Shown: piece after piece, positions 43,686-52,702 of the stretch | Layout: each line of letters begins with the position of its first letter | Position numbering within the stretch: position 1 is the first letter of the stretch | Source: Paenibacillus hamazuiensis | GTDB lineage: Bacteria; Bacillota; Bacilli; Paenibacillales; NBRC-103111 | Length of the DNA: 64,000 nt | NCBI RefSeq assembly: GCF_023276405.1 | Contig: NZ_JALRMO010000001.1 | Coordinates: 1,736,001 to 1,800,000 of the forward strand | Direction of reading: 5' to 3' | Notes under the pieces: model-generated | Databases searched by the model: none | Told to the model about the DNA's origin: nothing | What the model saw: the letters and a program-made list of their open reading frames with translations, nothing else | Translations under genes and position numbers: made by a program

Positions 43686-45446
43686 TTGTCAGCAATGAAT
43701 ACGAATCCGCAGACGATTCAATCCAAAAGAGACGGAGTCGAGGCCGGCGCTGGCCTCTTCTTCTTTTTATTTGCAGCCGCGAAGAAATGCGCGCTGCTGC
43801 TTCCGGTTGCCGTATTGGCGCTTTTCTTCGCCCTGCCGGTCGTCAAACTGATCGTGTTAAGCATGCAGCACGATTCCGGCTTCACATTTGCTCATTACGC
43901 GGATCTGCTCCAGGAGCCCCGAACGTGGAAAACATTGAAGGACACCGCTGCGATCGTCATAGGCTCTTCGCTGCTGGCGGTTATTCTCGGTGCGGTAACG
44001 GCCTGGTTTGTCGCATATACCGATTTGAAATATAAACAGGCGTTGCAAATGGCCATTCTTTTCTCCTATATGATCCCTTCCTATGTGCTGACGATTTCGT
44101 GGACTTCGCTGATGGGGACTCAAGGCCCGGCGGCGTATCTGCTTCACCTTGTCGACCCGAATGCGAAGCCATGGAGCATGTACAGCTATGGAGGTATCAT
44201 TTTTATGATGGGGATCCATCATTTTCCGCTCGTTTATTTGCTTTCCGTTGACGTATTCCGAAAGGTGCCGCGCGATTTGGAATGGGCATCGAGGGCCGGC
44301 GGAGCGGGGAAGGTCAAAACGTTTTTTCTCGTTACATTGCCCATAGCGCTGCCGGGACTGGCCGGCGGCGGTCTGCTTGCGTTTTTGGCGGGCCTCGACA
44401 ATTTCGGCATCCCGGCTTTTTTGGGGATCCCGGCCCATATTTCCGTCTTGAGCACGCTCATCTACGAGCAGATCATCGGCTTCGGTCCGTCCGCTTTTTC
44501 CAAAGGGGCCGCCCTTTCCGTCGTGCTAGTCCTGTTTGCCGCCGCCGGTGCAATGCTGCAGTGGCTGCTCGTCCGAAAAAACAATCCGTTTGACGCGGGC
44601 GTGCCGGACGACAGTCCAAGATATTTTCTCGGGCCGTATAGGACGCTTGTTAGTTTGCTGCTGTGGGGCTTCCTGGCCGTCATTACGGTTGTACCGTCCT
44701 TGTCCATGTTGGCGGTTTCTTTGAAAAAGGCGTACGGTGTGCCGTTTACGCTGCCTAACTTAACTTTGGATCACTACCAGTATATTTTATTCGAGAGCAC
44801 GAAGGTATGGCGTTCCATGCAAAACAGCTTCCTGCTTGCAGCCGTCACGCTCGGGATTTGCTTTGCGTTCGGCACCTGGATCGCGTACGTTCGGGTGAGG
44901 AGGCCGTCCTGGCTTGCCAAAACAGCCGAAATCGTGATCGCCCTCCCGTTTACACTGCCGGGAATCGTATTCGGCTTGGCGATGATTTTCGTCTGGATGG
45001 AGCCGGTTCCCGGCTGGAACCCCGGCATTTACGGCAGTATGCAAATTTTGTTTATCGCATATGTTTGCCGCTTTTTAATTTTACAGGTGAGATCGGGCAT
45101 CTCGGCGTTTATGCAAATAGACGTTTCCATGGAGGAAGCTGCGCATATTTTCGGCGCCGACCGGCGGAGAAAATGGCTGCGGATTCTTCTCCCGCTTTTG
45201 GCGCCCGGTTTGCTCGGCGGAGGGATTCTCGTCTTCTTGACGGCACTTACCGAGCTTACGGTGTCGGCGATCCTTTGGTCGGCCGGGTCGCAAACGATCG
45301 GCGTGACGGTGTACGGCTTCGAGCAGGCCGGAGATACGATGTACTCCACCGCTTTATCCAGCCTCGTCATCGCCCTGATTTTGGCCGGAATGGCCGTGAT
45401 CTATACGCTGCAGAAGGTTCAGGCGAAAAGAGGTGTTCGGTCATGA
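43686..45446 (+). CDS. ABC importer permease (fused two-domain type)
   Basis: 586 residues. A TTG start at 43686 has GGGAG 7 bp upstream; the ATG at 43695 is an alternative. Two membrane halves, each with six helices and an EAA-type loop (EWASRAGGAGKVKTFFLVTLPIALPG in the first, EEAAHIFGADRRRKWLRILLPLLAPG in the second), make it a FbpB-like fused permease. It probably forms the channel with the ATPase encoded by the next gene, which overlaps it by 4 bp. Confidence 0.9.
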   Translation: MSAMNTNPQTIQSKRDGVEAGAGLFFFLFAAAKKCALLLPVAVLALFFALPVVKLIVLSMQHDSGFTFAHYADLLQEPRTWKTLKDTAAIVIGSSLLAVILGAVTAWFVAYTDLKYKQALQMAILFSYMIPSYVLTISWTSLMGTQGPAAYLLHLVDPNAKPWSMYSYGGIIFMMGIHHFPLVYLLSVDVFRKVPRDLEWASRAGGAGKVKTFFLVTLPIALPGLAGGGLLAFLAGLDNFGIPAFLGIPAHISVLSTLIYEQIIGFGPSAFSKGAALSVVLVLFAAAGAMLQWLLVRKNNPFDAGVPDDSPRYFLGPYRTLVSLLLWGFLAVITVVPSLSMLAVSLKKAYGVPFTLPNLTLDHYQYILFESTKVWRSMQNSFLLAAVTLGICFAFGTWIAYVRVRRPSWLAKTAEIVIALPFTLPGIVFGLAMIFVWMEPVPGWNPGIYGSMQILFIAYVCRFLILQVRSGISAFMQIDVSMEEAAHIFGADRRRKWLRILLPLLAPGLLGGGILVFLTALTELTVSAILWSAGSQTIGVTVYGFEQAGDTMYSTALSSLVIALILAGMAVIYTLQKVQAKRGVRS

Positions 45447-46486
45447 GTATCGATCTGATTCGGATAACAAAACATTTTGGAAACGTTCATGCGTTACGGT
45501 CCGTCGATTTGTCGATAGCGGACGGGGAATTCGTCGCCGTCCTCGGGCCGTCAGGCTGCGGGAAAACGACGCTGCTCCGATTGCTTGCCGGTTTCGAGCA
45601 GCCTACGGAAGGCGAAATTTATTTCGGCGGAACTCTTGCTGCGGGCAAAGGGGTAAGCCTGCCTCCGGAAAAACGGAAAATCGGCATGGTGTTTCAGGCT
45701 TTTGCGTTATGGCCGCATATGAACGTGATGGAGCATGTGCTGTTTCCGCTCCGCCATCACAAGGAAACCCCGCCCGCCTTAAGGGAGAATGCGAAGCAAA
45801 GAGCTTTGCAGGTGCTCCGGATGGTCGGTTTAAGCGATTTTGCGAAGCGGATGCCTCATGAGCTGTCCGGCGGACAAAAGCAGCGCGTCGCCATCGCCAG
45901 GGCGATTGCCGCCGAGCCCGCCCTGCTTTTGATGGATGAACCGCTCAGCAGCCTGGATGCGATGCTGCGCATGGATATGCGCCGGGAAATTCAGTCGATT
46001 CACCGGCACACGGGAACAGCCGTCGTTTACGTCACGCATGATCAGGGCGAGGCGCTCGCTATGGCCGACCGGATCGTGGTCATGAAGGATGGCGCCATCG
46101 AGCAGGTCGGTTCCCCGGAGCAAATTTACGGCAGGCCGGAAACGGAATTCGTCGCCAAATTTGTGGCGAAAGCCAATTTGGTTCCCGGCCGGTGGAACGG
46201 TCATTTCTTTTTCCCGCATGGATCAGCCGGGGAAGCTCTATGGGACGGGACGGAGGTGGCCGAATATTTTAAAACGTGCGGATTGTTTCCGGTAAGACCG
46301 GATCAGCTTGCGCTTCTCCAGCCCGATCGGCCGGGGATTCCAGGCAAGGTGGTCAACGTCCAGTTTCAAGGGAAGGAGTATCATTACCACATTGAATCTG
46401 CGGGCGGTGTATGGGAAGCGCATTCCGCGCTGCGTTTTCGCATCGATGAACATGTTTCGCTAATCGTCGGAGGTTTGCCCGGTTGA
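45443..46486 (+). CDS. ABC importer ATP-binding protein (FbpC/PotA-like)
   Basis: 347 residues. The start overlaps the permease stop; AGAGGTG is upstream. Walker A is 35-43 (GPSGCGKTT), the signature LSGGQ is 141-145 and Walker B LLLMDEP is 161-167. A C-terminal TOBE-like region (about 240-347) is present. It energises import of the ligand of the adjacent binding protein. Third gene of the operon. Confidence 0.92.
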   Translation: MSIDLIRITKHFGNVHALRSVDLSIADGEFVAVLGPSGCGKTTLLRLLAGFEQPTEGEIYFGGTLAAGKGVSLPPEKRKIGMVFQAFALWPHMNVMEHVLFPLRHHKETPPALRENAKQRALQVLRMVGLSDFAKRMPHELSGGQKQRVAIARAIAAEPALLLMDEPLSSLDAMLRMDMRREIQSIHRHTGTAVVYVTHDQGEALAMADRIVVMKDGAIEQVGSPEQIYGRPETEFVAKFVAKANLVPGRWNGHFFFPHGSAGEALWDGTEVAEYFKTCGLFPVRPDQLALLQPDRPGIPGKVVNVQFQGKEYHYHIESAGGVWEAHSALRFRIDEHVSLIVGGLPG

Positions 46487-46577
46487 ATGGATTTGTCGAA
46501 TGCGCCCCCATAAAGCCGCAGGGGGCTGCGAATAAGTTAGAGACATATTCGACAACATTTTCAGGGAGGAATCATTA

Positions 46578-47438
46578 GTGAGAAACAAAACATGGATCAT
46601 CGCGGCATCCTGCATCGTCGCAACGGGCTTGATGAGCGGTTCGGCATTGGCTAAGCCGGAGAACGGGGGAGGCGCTGAAAAAGCGGCAACGGCGGCAACG
46701 GTCAAAGCTCCGGAGAAGGAAAAAGAAGTTAAATCGGGGACAGATACGCAAGCGACCGTTACATCCAGTACATACGAGGACAAGGGCAAAAACGGATTCA
46801 AAGGTCTTTTGAATGCTATTGAAAATGTGAAGGACAAGCCGGCGGGAGCGGTGATTGCCGACCTGCTCCTGAGCAAATACGGCAGCAAGCTCAGCGATGA
46901 GCAAAAGGCGGAATTGGAAGCATTGAACGAAAAGGACGCGGCCCTGTCCGCGGCGGCAGATTTGCTGGACAAGCAGGGAAGCGTGACCGATGCGGTGTAT
47001 GTGCAGAAGGAAGCGATCAAAGCGAATATTAAAAACATCGATTCCTACAAAAAGCTTGGCAAGCTGTATGAAAAACTCGGCAAAAACGGCGTGCAGCTGT
47101 ACGTCAACGGCGACGAACCTTCCATGGAAGTTCGGCCTTTCATCCGCGACGGCAATACGCTGGTGCCTTTTCGCGCTATCTCCGAGGCATTAAAAGCGGA
47201 AGTGAGCTGGAACGCGGATGAACGATCCGTAACGGTCACCCGCGACGGCATTTCGGTGAAGCTGTTTATCGACAGCAAAACGGCTTATGTCAACGGACAA
47301 GAGGTGACGCTTGAAGTGCCGGCGGCCATCGAGAACGGCAGCACGGTAGTGCCGGTCCGATTCGTCAGCGAAGCGCTGAAAGCGGTTGTAAAATGGGAAG
47401 ACGAGACGAAATCGGTTATCATTTACGAAGAACAATAG
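46578..47438 (+). CDS. Stalk-domain protein (copper amine oxidase N-terminal domain)
   Basis: 286 residues, GTG start with AGGGAGGA upstream. A signal peptide (about 1-26, ending SALA) is followed by a charged Ala/Lys/Glu region. The C-terminal ~110 residues contain two beta-rich units of the copper amine oxidase N-terminal-like type: VQLYVNGDEPSMEVRPFIRDGNTLVPFRAISEALKAEVSWNADERSVTV and then AYVNGQEVTLEVPAAIENGSTVVPVRFVSEAL. These domains are common in paenibacilli on exported proteins and probably serve as surface attachment or protein-interaction modules. No catalytic function can be read. Confidence 0.85.
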   Translation: MRNKTWIIAASCIVATGLMSGSALAKPENGGGAEKAATAATVKAPEKEKEVKSGTDTQATVTSSTYEDKGKNGFKGLLNAIENVKDKPAGAVIADLLLSKYGSKLSDEQKAELEALNEKDAALSAAADLLDKQGSVTDAVYVQKEAIKANIKNIDSYKKLGKLYEKLGKNGVQLYVNGDEPSMEVRPFIRDGNTLVPFRAISEALKAEVSWNADERSVTVTRDGISVKLFIDSKTAYVNGQEVTLEVPAAIENGSTVVPVRFVSEALKAVVKWEDETKSVIIYEEQ

Positions 47439-47446
47439 TTCGAAAC

Positions 47447-47496
47447 AAGAGGCTTTCTCCAAAGCGGCAATTGCCGCGTTAGGAAAGTCTCTTTGC
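47447..47496 (+). terminator. Possible terminator after the stalk protein
   Basis: AGAG-CTTTC pairs with GAAAG-CTCT around an inner stem CGGCAATTGCCG, followed only by TTTGCG. The U tract is short. Confidence 0.4.
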
Positions 47497-47605
47497 GTGC
47501 CTGCGTAATTTGCCAAACATACACCGATGCGCTTGCTTCGCAGCGGCCCCACGAGTTGTTGCAGGATAATTTCAGCTGCTGATCGATCAATTAAAAATTG
47601 AAAGC

Positions 47606-47660
47606 ACAGAGGCTGCCTTATGGTGGGAAACACCCGCTATTGACAGCCTCTGTTTATTTT
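47606..47660. terminator. Bidirectional terminator candidate between the stalk and cysK genes
   Basis: ACAGAGGCTG (47606-47615) pairs perfectly with CAGCCTCTGT (47644-47653), with a smaller GGTGGG/CCCGC stem inside, and TTATTTTG follows on the plus strand. Confidence 0.6.
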
Positions 47661-47689
47661 GAAAAATGTTGATGGACGTCTTAAAGGGG

Positions 47690-48625
47690 TCATCCTTCCT
47701 GGAACAACGGAGTCGACAAATACCTCTCCCCGGTGTCGGGCAGCAAAACGACGATCGTTTTGCCTTTATTTTCCGGGCGGCGGGCGATTTGCACGGCGGC
47801 GAAGACAGCCGCACCTGAGGATATGCCGACAAGAAGCCCCTCCGTGCGGGCGAGCTTACGCGAAGTGTCGAAGGCGTCTTCGTTTTTCACCTGCACGATT
47901 TCGTCCACGACCGAACGGTCGAATACGGGCGGGACGAAGCCGGCGCCAATGCCCTGGATTTTATGCGGACCCGGCTGGCCGCCCGACAGCACAGGCGAGT
48001 CGTGGGGCTCGACCGCGACGACCTCCACCTTCGGCTTGCGCTCTTTGAGCACGCTGCCGACGCCGGTAACCGTTCCGCCGGTGCCGACGCCGCCAACGAA
48101 AATATCGACCTCGCCATCCGTATCCCGCCATATTTCCTCAGCTGTCGTTCGCCTGTGAATATCCGGGTTGGCCGGATTGCTGAACTGCTGCGGGATAAAC
48201 GCTCCGGGAATTTGGCCGGCAAGCTCCTCCGCCTTGCGGATCGCGCCCCTCATTCCCTCGTTTCCCGGCGTCAGCACCAACTCGGCGCCAAGCGCGACGA
48301 GCAGCTTGCGGCGTTCGATGCTGAACGTGTCCGGCAGCGTAATGATCAGCCGGTATCCGAGCGCGGCGGCGGCAAAAGCGAGACCTACCCCGGTATTGCC
48401 GCTCGTCGGCTCGATGATGACGGAGTTTTTGTGCAGCAGGCCTTTTTCCTCCGCATCTTTAATCATAGCGAAGCCGATCCGGTCTTTCACGCTTCCGGCC
48501 GGATTGAAATACTCGAGCTTAGCCAAAAGCCGCGCTTCGAGTAGATGGCTTTTCATATAATTGTTCAATTGGAGCAGCGGAGTATTGCCGATCAGATCGG
48601 TCAAATTTTGCGCGACAGATGCCAT
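47690..48625 (-). CDS. cysK: Cysteine synthase (O-acetylserine sulfhydrylase)
   Basis: 311 residues; GGAGGG upstream. K47 in [11 protein letters not shown] binds pyridoxal phosphate, TSGNTG (74-79) is the substrate loop, and [13 protein letters not shown] and [12 protein letters not shown] form the phosphate and serine contacts. It makes L-cysteine from O-acetylserine and sulfide. It stands alone, convergent with the stalk gene and divergent from the aminopeptidase. The N-terminus is typical of CysK rather than CysM. Confidence 0.93.
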   Translation of the reverse strand: MASVAQNLTDLIGNTPLLQLNNYMKSHLLEARLLAKLEYFNPAGSVKDRIGFAMIKDAEEKGLLHKNSVIIEPTSGNTGVGLAFAAAALGYRLIITLPDTFSIERRKLLVALGAELVLTPGNEGMRGAIRKAEELAGQIPGAFIPQQFSNPANPDIHRRTTAEEIWRDTDGEVDIFVGGVGTGGTVTGVGSVLKERKPKVEVVAVEPHDSPVLSGGQPGPHKIQGIGAGFVPPVFDRSVVDEIVQVKNEDAFDTSRKLARTEGLLVGISSGAAVFAAVQIARRPENKGKTIVVLLPDTGERYLSTPLFQEG

Positions 48626-48848
48626 AATGAAAGTTCCCTCCGAAATTAAGCATAGTTTTCCAATCGATATACATGGATATATTCAACCATATCATGTTGG
48701 CCGCAGCGTGACAACCGTTTTATATAAAAAAAGGAATACAGCCATCGTTGTACATTTGAACTTTTCATGAAAAACGGGTACATTGAATATGGTAAGTTTA
48801 TGCAATTCCCGCCTATGAATCCGCGAGTTTAAAGGAGATTGGATAAAC

Positions 48849-49964
48849 ATGAGAGATCCTCGTTTGAAAGTGTTCGCCCGGAATCTCGTCCGGTATTCCG
48901 TCAATCTGCAGCCGGGGGAAAACGTACTGATCGAAATGATCGGCGTCCCTGACCACGAACTGACGAAATGCCTCATCGAGGAAGTTTACGATGCCGGAGG
49001 GCATCCGTTCATCGAGATTCGCGAGCCGGCCGTTACCCGCAGCCTGATGCTTGGAGGAACGCAGGAAATGTACGCGCGGCTGCGCGACATCGAGCTGAAC
49101 CGGATGAAGCAGATGCATGCCTATATTGCGGTGCGCAGCGGAGACAACATCACCGAGCTGTCCGACGTGCCGGAAGATAAAATGAAGCTGTACACGACCC
49201 AGTACATGAGGCCGGTGCTCGATCAGCGCGTCAATCATACGAAGTGGGTCATTATGCGCTACCCGAACCCGTCGATGGCGCAGCTTGCGAACACAAGCAC
49301 GGAAGCGTTCGAAAACTTTTATTTCGATGTGTGCAATCTTGATTACAGCAAAATGTCCGAGGCGATGGACGCGCTCGTCGACTATATGCAGCGCACCGAT
49401 AAAGTGCGGCTCGTCGGTCCGGGTACGGATCTGCATTTCTCGATCAAAGGCATTCCGGCGATCAAATGCGCGGGCAAAAACAATATCCCCGACGGCGAGG
49501 TGTTCACCGCTCCGGTGATCGACTCGGTAAACGGCGTCATTTCATACAATACGCCGACGATCTATGCGGGGACCTCGTTTGAAAACGTCGTGCTCCGTTT
49601 CGAAAACGGCAAAATCGTCGAAGCGACGAGCAACAACACGAAAAAGCTGAACGAAATTCTCGATACCGACGAAGGCGCGCGGTTTATCGGGGAGTTCGCG
49701 ATCGGCGTCAATCCTTATATCAAGCTGCCGATGAAGGACATCTTGTTCGACGAAAAAATCGACGGCAGCATTCATTTCACGCCGGGCAACGCCTACCAGG
49801 ACGCGGACAACGGCAACCGTTCGTCCGTACATTGGGATATGGTGCTTATCCAGCGCCCGGAATTCGGCGGCGGCGAAATGTATTTCGACGACGTGCTTGT
49901 CCGCAAGGACGGGCGATTCGTTGTGCCGGAGCTGGAGCGGCTTAACCCGGAAAACTTAATGTGA
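48849..49964 (+). CDS. Aminopeptidase, M29 family
   Basis: 371 residues; AAAGGAGA upstream. It has the thermophilic aminopeptidase fold, with the metal-binding residues seen as FIGEFAIGVNP (Glu), IHFTPGNAYQD (His, Asp), SVHWDMV (His) and FGGGEMYFDDV (Glu, Asp). It removes N-terminal residues from peptides in the cytoplasm and uses two metal ions. Single gene with its own terminator. Confidence 0.93.
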   Translation: MRDPRLKVFARNLVRYSVNLQPGENVLIEMIGVPDHELTKCLIEEVYDAGGHPFIEIREPAVTRSLMLGGTQEMYARLRDIELNRMKQMHAYIAVRSGDNITELSDVPEDKMKLYTTQYMRPVLDQRVNHTKWVIMRYPNPSMAQLANTSTEAFENFYFDVCNLDYSKMSEAMDALVDYMQRTDKVRLVGPGTDLHFSIKGIPAIKCAGKNNIPDGEVFTAPVIDSVNGVISYNTPTIYAGTSFENVVLRFENGKIVEATSNNTKKLNEILDTDEGARFIGEFAIGVNPYIKLPMKDILFDEKIDGSIHFTPGNAYQDADNGNRSSVHWDMVLIQRPEFGGGEMYFDDVLVRKDGRFVVPELERLNPENLM

Positions 49965-49968
49965 TTCA

Positions 49969-50010
49969 AGAGGGAAGCGGTCTCGGACGAGATGTCGGCT
50001 TCTCTTTTTT
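49969..50010 (+). terminator. Rho-independent terminator after the aminopeptidase
   Basis: AGAGG-GAAGC pairs with GGCTTC-TCT around TCTCGGACGAGATGT, followed by T6. Confidence 0.7.
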
Positions 50011-50051
50011 CCCCGAAAGTTACTCCCAGCCGGAGAGAGGAGGGTGAGGTT

Positions 50052-50948
50052 ATGGATGTGGAGACGTTGTACCGCGAATATAAAGGGGTGCTGTTTTCCG
50101 TCGCTTACCGGATGCTCGGAACCGCGGCAGATGCGGAAGATATCGTGCAGGACCTGTTTGCCGCGCTGCCGGAGAAGCTGGACGAGCTCCGGGTGACAAG
50201 CTGGAAGTCCTATCTTGTCAAGGCCGTTACGAACCGCTGCCTGAACGTGCTGCAGTCGGCGCGCAAGCAGCGTGAGGTGTATACGGGGCCGTGGCTTCCC
50301 GAGCCCGTGCTCAGTGACAGCGCAGCGCTGCCCGAGGACGCCGCTTTGCTGCGTGAAGACGTTTCGTATGCGTTTCTGGTTATGCTGGAGCAGCTGACCC
50401 CAGCGGAAAGGGCGGTATTCGTGCTGCGGGAGGCGTTTTACTACGATTATGAGGAAATCGCAGAGGTGCTCGACAAATCCGAAGTGAGCTGCCGCAAACT
50501 GTACAGCCGGGCCCGGCAAAAGCTGCCGCAGCGCGGCATGGATCGGACGGCTGCAAAACAAACCTCGGGTCGTCTCGCAGAGCTGTTTATGGAGGCTGTT
50601 CGCACAGGCCGGTTCGATTCATTGGTGGGCGTTCTGGCCGAGGAAGCGAGGCTCGTTTCCGATGGCGGGGGCAAGACGCGTGCGGCGCTGGTTCCGATTG
50701 TCGGCCGGGATCGCATCGTCGCTTTCTTCCAAGGCATTTACGGCAAAGGCTCGCTTCAGGGCGATATTCGTCAAACTACGGCCAACGGGCAAAAAGCAAT
50801 ATTGCTGCTGACAGAAGGCCGGCTCAAGTTCATCTTTCTGTTCGATCTTGATCCGGACGGGCGTCTCGAGCAAATTTTTCTTATCTCGAATCCGGATAAA
50901 TTGTCGCGGTTTTGGTCACAAATCTCCGAGGCGAATTGTCTTTCATAA
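50052..50948 (+). CDS. ECF41 (SigJ-type) RNA polymerase sigma factor with SnoaL-like C-terminal domain
   Basis: 298 residues from the ATG at 50052; AGGAGGG upstream. Sigma region 2 (about 3-70) and region 4 (about 115-165) are joined by the linker motif WLPEP. A SnoaL-like extension (about 175-298) carries DGGGK and ends with NPDKL. These three motifs define ECF41 sigma factors, which lack a classical anti-sigma and are regulated by their own C-terminal domain. It is followed by a carboxymuconolactone-decarboxylase-like gene, the usual ECF41 partner, with a candidate ECF41 promoter inside its own 3' end. Confidence 0.92.
   Translation: MDVETLYREYKGVLFSVAYRMLGTAADAEDIVQDLFAALPEKLDELRVTSWKSYLVKAVTNRCLNVLQSARKQREVYTGPWLPEPVLSDSAALPEDAALLREDVSYAFLVMLEQLTPAERAVFVLREAFYYDYEEIAEVLDKSEVSCRKLYSRARQKLPQRGMDRTAAKQTSGRLAELFMEAVRTGRFDSLVGVLAEEARLVSDGGGKTRAALVPIVGRDRIVAFFQGIYGKGSLQGDIRQTTANGQKAILLLTEGRLKFIFLFDLDPDGRLEQIFLISNPDKLSRFWSQISEANCLS
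50914..50940 (+). promoter_or_regulatory. Candidate ECF41-type promoter
   Basis: GGTCACA (50914-50920), 16 bp, then TGTC (50937-50940). The published ECF41 consensus is TGTCACA-N16-CGTC, so there are two mismatches with exact spacing. It overlaps the last codons of the sigma gene and points to the partner gene 42 bp on. Confidence 0.5.
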
Positions 50949-50981
50949 CGAAAGACCATTTTATCCGAAGGAGAGATTCAT

Positions 50982-51440
50982 ATGGAAGTAAGAGTGAAAC
51001 ATCGCGAAGTGTATCCGGAAGCTTACCGGACCATGCTCAGATTCGAGGAGCTGATGGCTTCGAGCGGTCTTGACAAGACGATTTACGAGCTGATCAAAAT
51101 CCGCGCCTCGCAGATCAACGGCTGTGCGTTCTGTCTGGATATGCATATGAACGATTTGCGCAAAATGGGTGAGTCGGAGCGGCGGATGCAGCTGATCGGC
51201 GTCTGGCGGGAAACGCCGTTTTTTACCGATAAGGAAAAGGCGGCGCTGGAGCTGACGGAGTACGTCACGAAAATTTCCGAACACGGTGTGCCGGATGAGC
51301 TGTACAACCGGATACGCACCTTTTTCGACGAAAGAGAGTATGTTGTGCTTCTCATGGCGATCATTACGATTAACAGCTGGAACCGGCTCATGATATCGAC
51401 GGGCATGTTCCCGGGGGTTCTGGACGGGGCGAAAGCTTAA
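50982..51440 (+). CDS. Carboxymuconolactone decarboxylase / AhpD-like protein, ECF41 partner
   Basis: 152 residues; GAAGGAGA upstream. It has the AhpD-like helical core with the redox/catalytic CxxC: C48 and C51 followed by H55 in NGCAFCLDMHMNDL. This is the oxidoreductase/decarboxylase family found beside ECF41 sigma factors (the COE group). The substrate is unknown; peroxide or a small thiol-linked compound is possible. Confidence 0.9.
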   Translation: MEVRVKHREVYPEAYRTMLRFEELMASSGLDKTIYELIKIRASQINGCAFCLDMHMNDLRKMGESERRMQLIGVWRETPFFTDKEKAALELTEYVTKISEHGVPDELYNRIRTFFDEREYVVLLMAIITINSWNRLMISTGMFPGVLDGAKA

Positions 51441-51491
51441 ATCAGGTGAAAATAAAGTAACCGCTAATCTTCAACGGAAGGGTGGCCGCAT

Positions 51492-52427
51492 ATGGCGCCG
51501 GAACTTGAAAATTCGCTGCCGGACCTCGTTCTCGGGTGGGTTATGGACGTTGCGGGTGCAGGAGCTGAGGTGAGATCGGTTCGCCCGCTGCATGGGGGCA
51601 TGTCGGCTCTAGTTCACAGCGTTTCCGTTCAGGTGAACGGCGAAACGAAGCATTTTGTGCTGCGCCGGTTTCACGACAGGGAATGGCTCCGCAATGAGCC
51701 CGATCTCGCCCGGCATGAAGCGGAAAGCTTGCGCCGGGCGGCACGTACCGGGCTGCCGACGCCGCAGCTCGTCGCGTTCGACGAAACCGGCAGCGAATGC
51801 GGCATACCCGCCGTGCTGATGACGCGGCTGGACGGCGCGGTTCGGTTGCAGCCGCAAAACATGGATCGATGGCTGAACGGGCTGGCCCAAGCTTTGGTGC
51901 GGATACACGCTCTGGACGCCGGTGATTTTCCATGGACTTATTATACGTACAACGATGTGGCGTCGCTCTCAGTACCTTCATGGTCGCGTTTTCCGGAATT
52001 GTGGGAGTCAGCGATACGCATCGTTCAAGGACCGCGTCCCGAGTTTAAGCCGTGTTTTATTCATCGGGACTATCATCCGACCAATGTGTTATGGTCCGCA
52101 GGTGCGGTCAGCGGGGTGGTCGATTGGGTGAACGCTTGCCGCGGGCCGGCCGGGATCGATATCGGCCACTGCCGATTGAATCTTGCACGTCTGTTCGGTG
52201 TTGCCGAAGCGGACGCATTTTTATCGGCTTACGGAATATGCGCCGGATCGGCTTTCCGCTACGACCCGTACTGGGACCTTTTATCGCTTATAGAGGCGCT
52301 TCCCGGTCCGCCCGGTGTATACCCGGGTTGGACCGCGCTCGGCGTAACCGGATTGACGGACAGGCTGATGATCGAGCGGCTGGACGCTTATTTGAAAAGT
52401 TTGCTGGCGCGGACAGAAGGAGCGTAA
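51492..52427 (+). CDS. Aminoglycoside phosphotransferase (APH) family kinase
   Basis: 311 residues; AACGGAAGGG upstream. It has a kinase-like fold with FIHRDYHPTNVLWSAG as the Brenner-type catalytic loop (Asp) and GVVDWVNACRGPAGIDIGHCR as the metal-binding Asp. The N-lobe is GGMSALVHSVSV. Such proteins phosphorylate small metabolites or, rarely, aminoglycosides; a resistance role should not be assumed. It follows the ECF41 pair by 51 bp. Confidence 0.85.
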   Translation: MAPELENSLPDLVLGWVMDVAGAGAEVRSVRPLHGGMSALVHSVSVQVNGETKHFVLRRFHDREWLRNEPDLARHEAESLRRAARTGLPTPQLVAFDETGSECGIPAVLMTRLDGAVRLQPQNMDRWLNGLAQALVRIHALDAGDFPWTYYTYNDVASLSVPSWSRFPELWESAIRIVQGPRPEFKPCFIHRDYHPTNVLWSAGAVSGVVDWVNACRGPAGIDIGHCRLNLARLFGVAEADAFLSAYGICAGSAFRYDPYWDLLSLIEALPGPPGVYPGWTALGVTGLTDRLMIERLDAYLKSLLARTEGA

Positions 52428-52502
52428 CTGCCGAGAATGCCGTACCGCAAAGCGGCTGCAATCCGGTTGTCCGGCACGTTATCAAGTATCCCGATATGCA
52501 TC

Positions 52503-52556
52503 AAAACGGAGCTTTAACGGAACAAATCGTTCCGCTATTGCTCCGTTTTCTTTTTT
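52503..52556. terminator. Terminator related to the 21-bp palindrome family
   Basis: AAAACGGAG (52503-52511) pairs with CTCCGTTTT (52541-52549), T6 follows, and the upper stem CGGAAC-AAATC-GTTCCG matches the palindrome core. It is built like the terminator at 31015-31061. Confidence 0.85.
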
Positions 52557-52702
52557 GCGTTTTCCCGGAGATTACGCACACCACGGTGTCACGGCAGAGC
52601 AAAAATCAATAATTGCTAACGCCCTTCCGCTGGGGTACACTTGAGATTAGGTGCAACCGCTTTGAGCCGGGCAAGCCCGATTTTTCTTATTGGAGGCCTT
52701 AT

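Noticed and set aside
46502-46530. Terminator after the ABC ATPase (GCCCCC/GGGGGC stem)
   Set aside because: No T run follows the stem.
51492-52427. Antibiotic resistance gene
   Set aside because: The APH-like fold is shared by many metabolite kinases; there is no sign of a resistance context.
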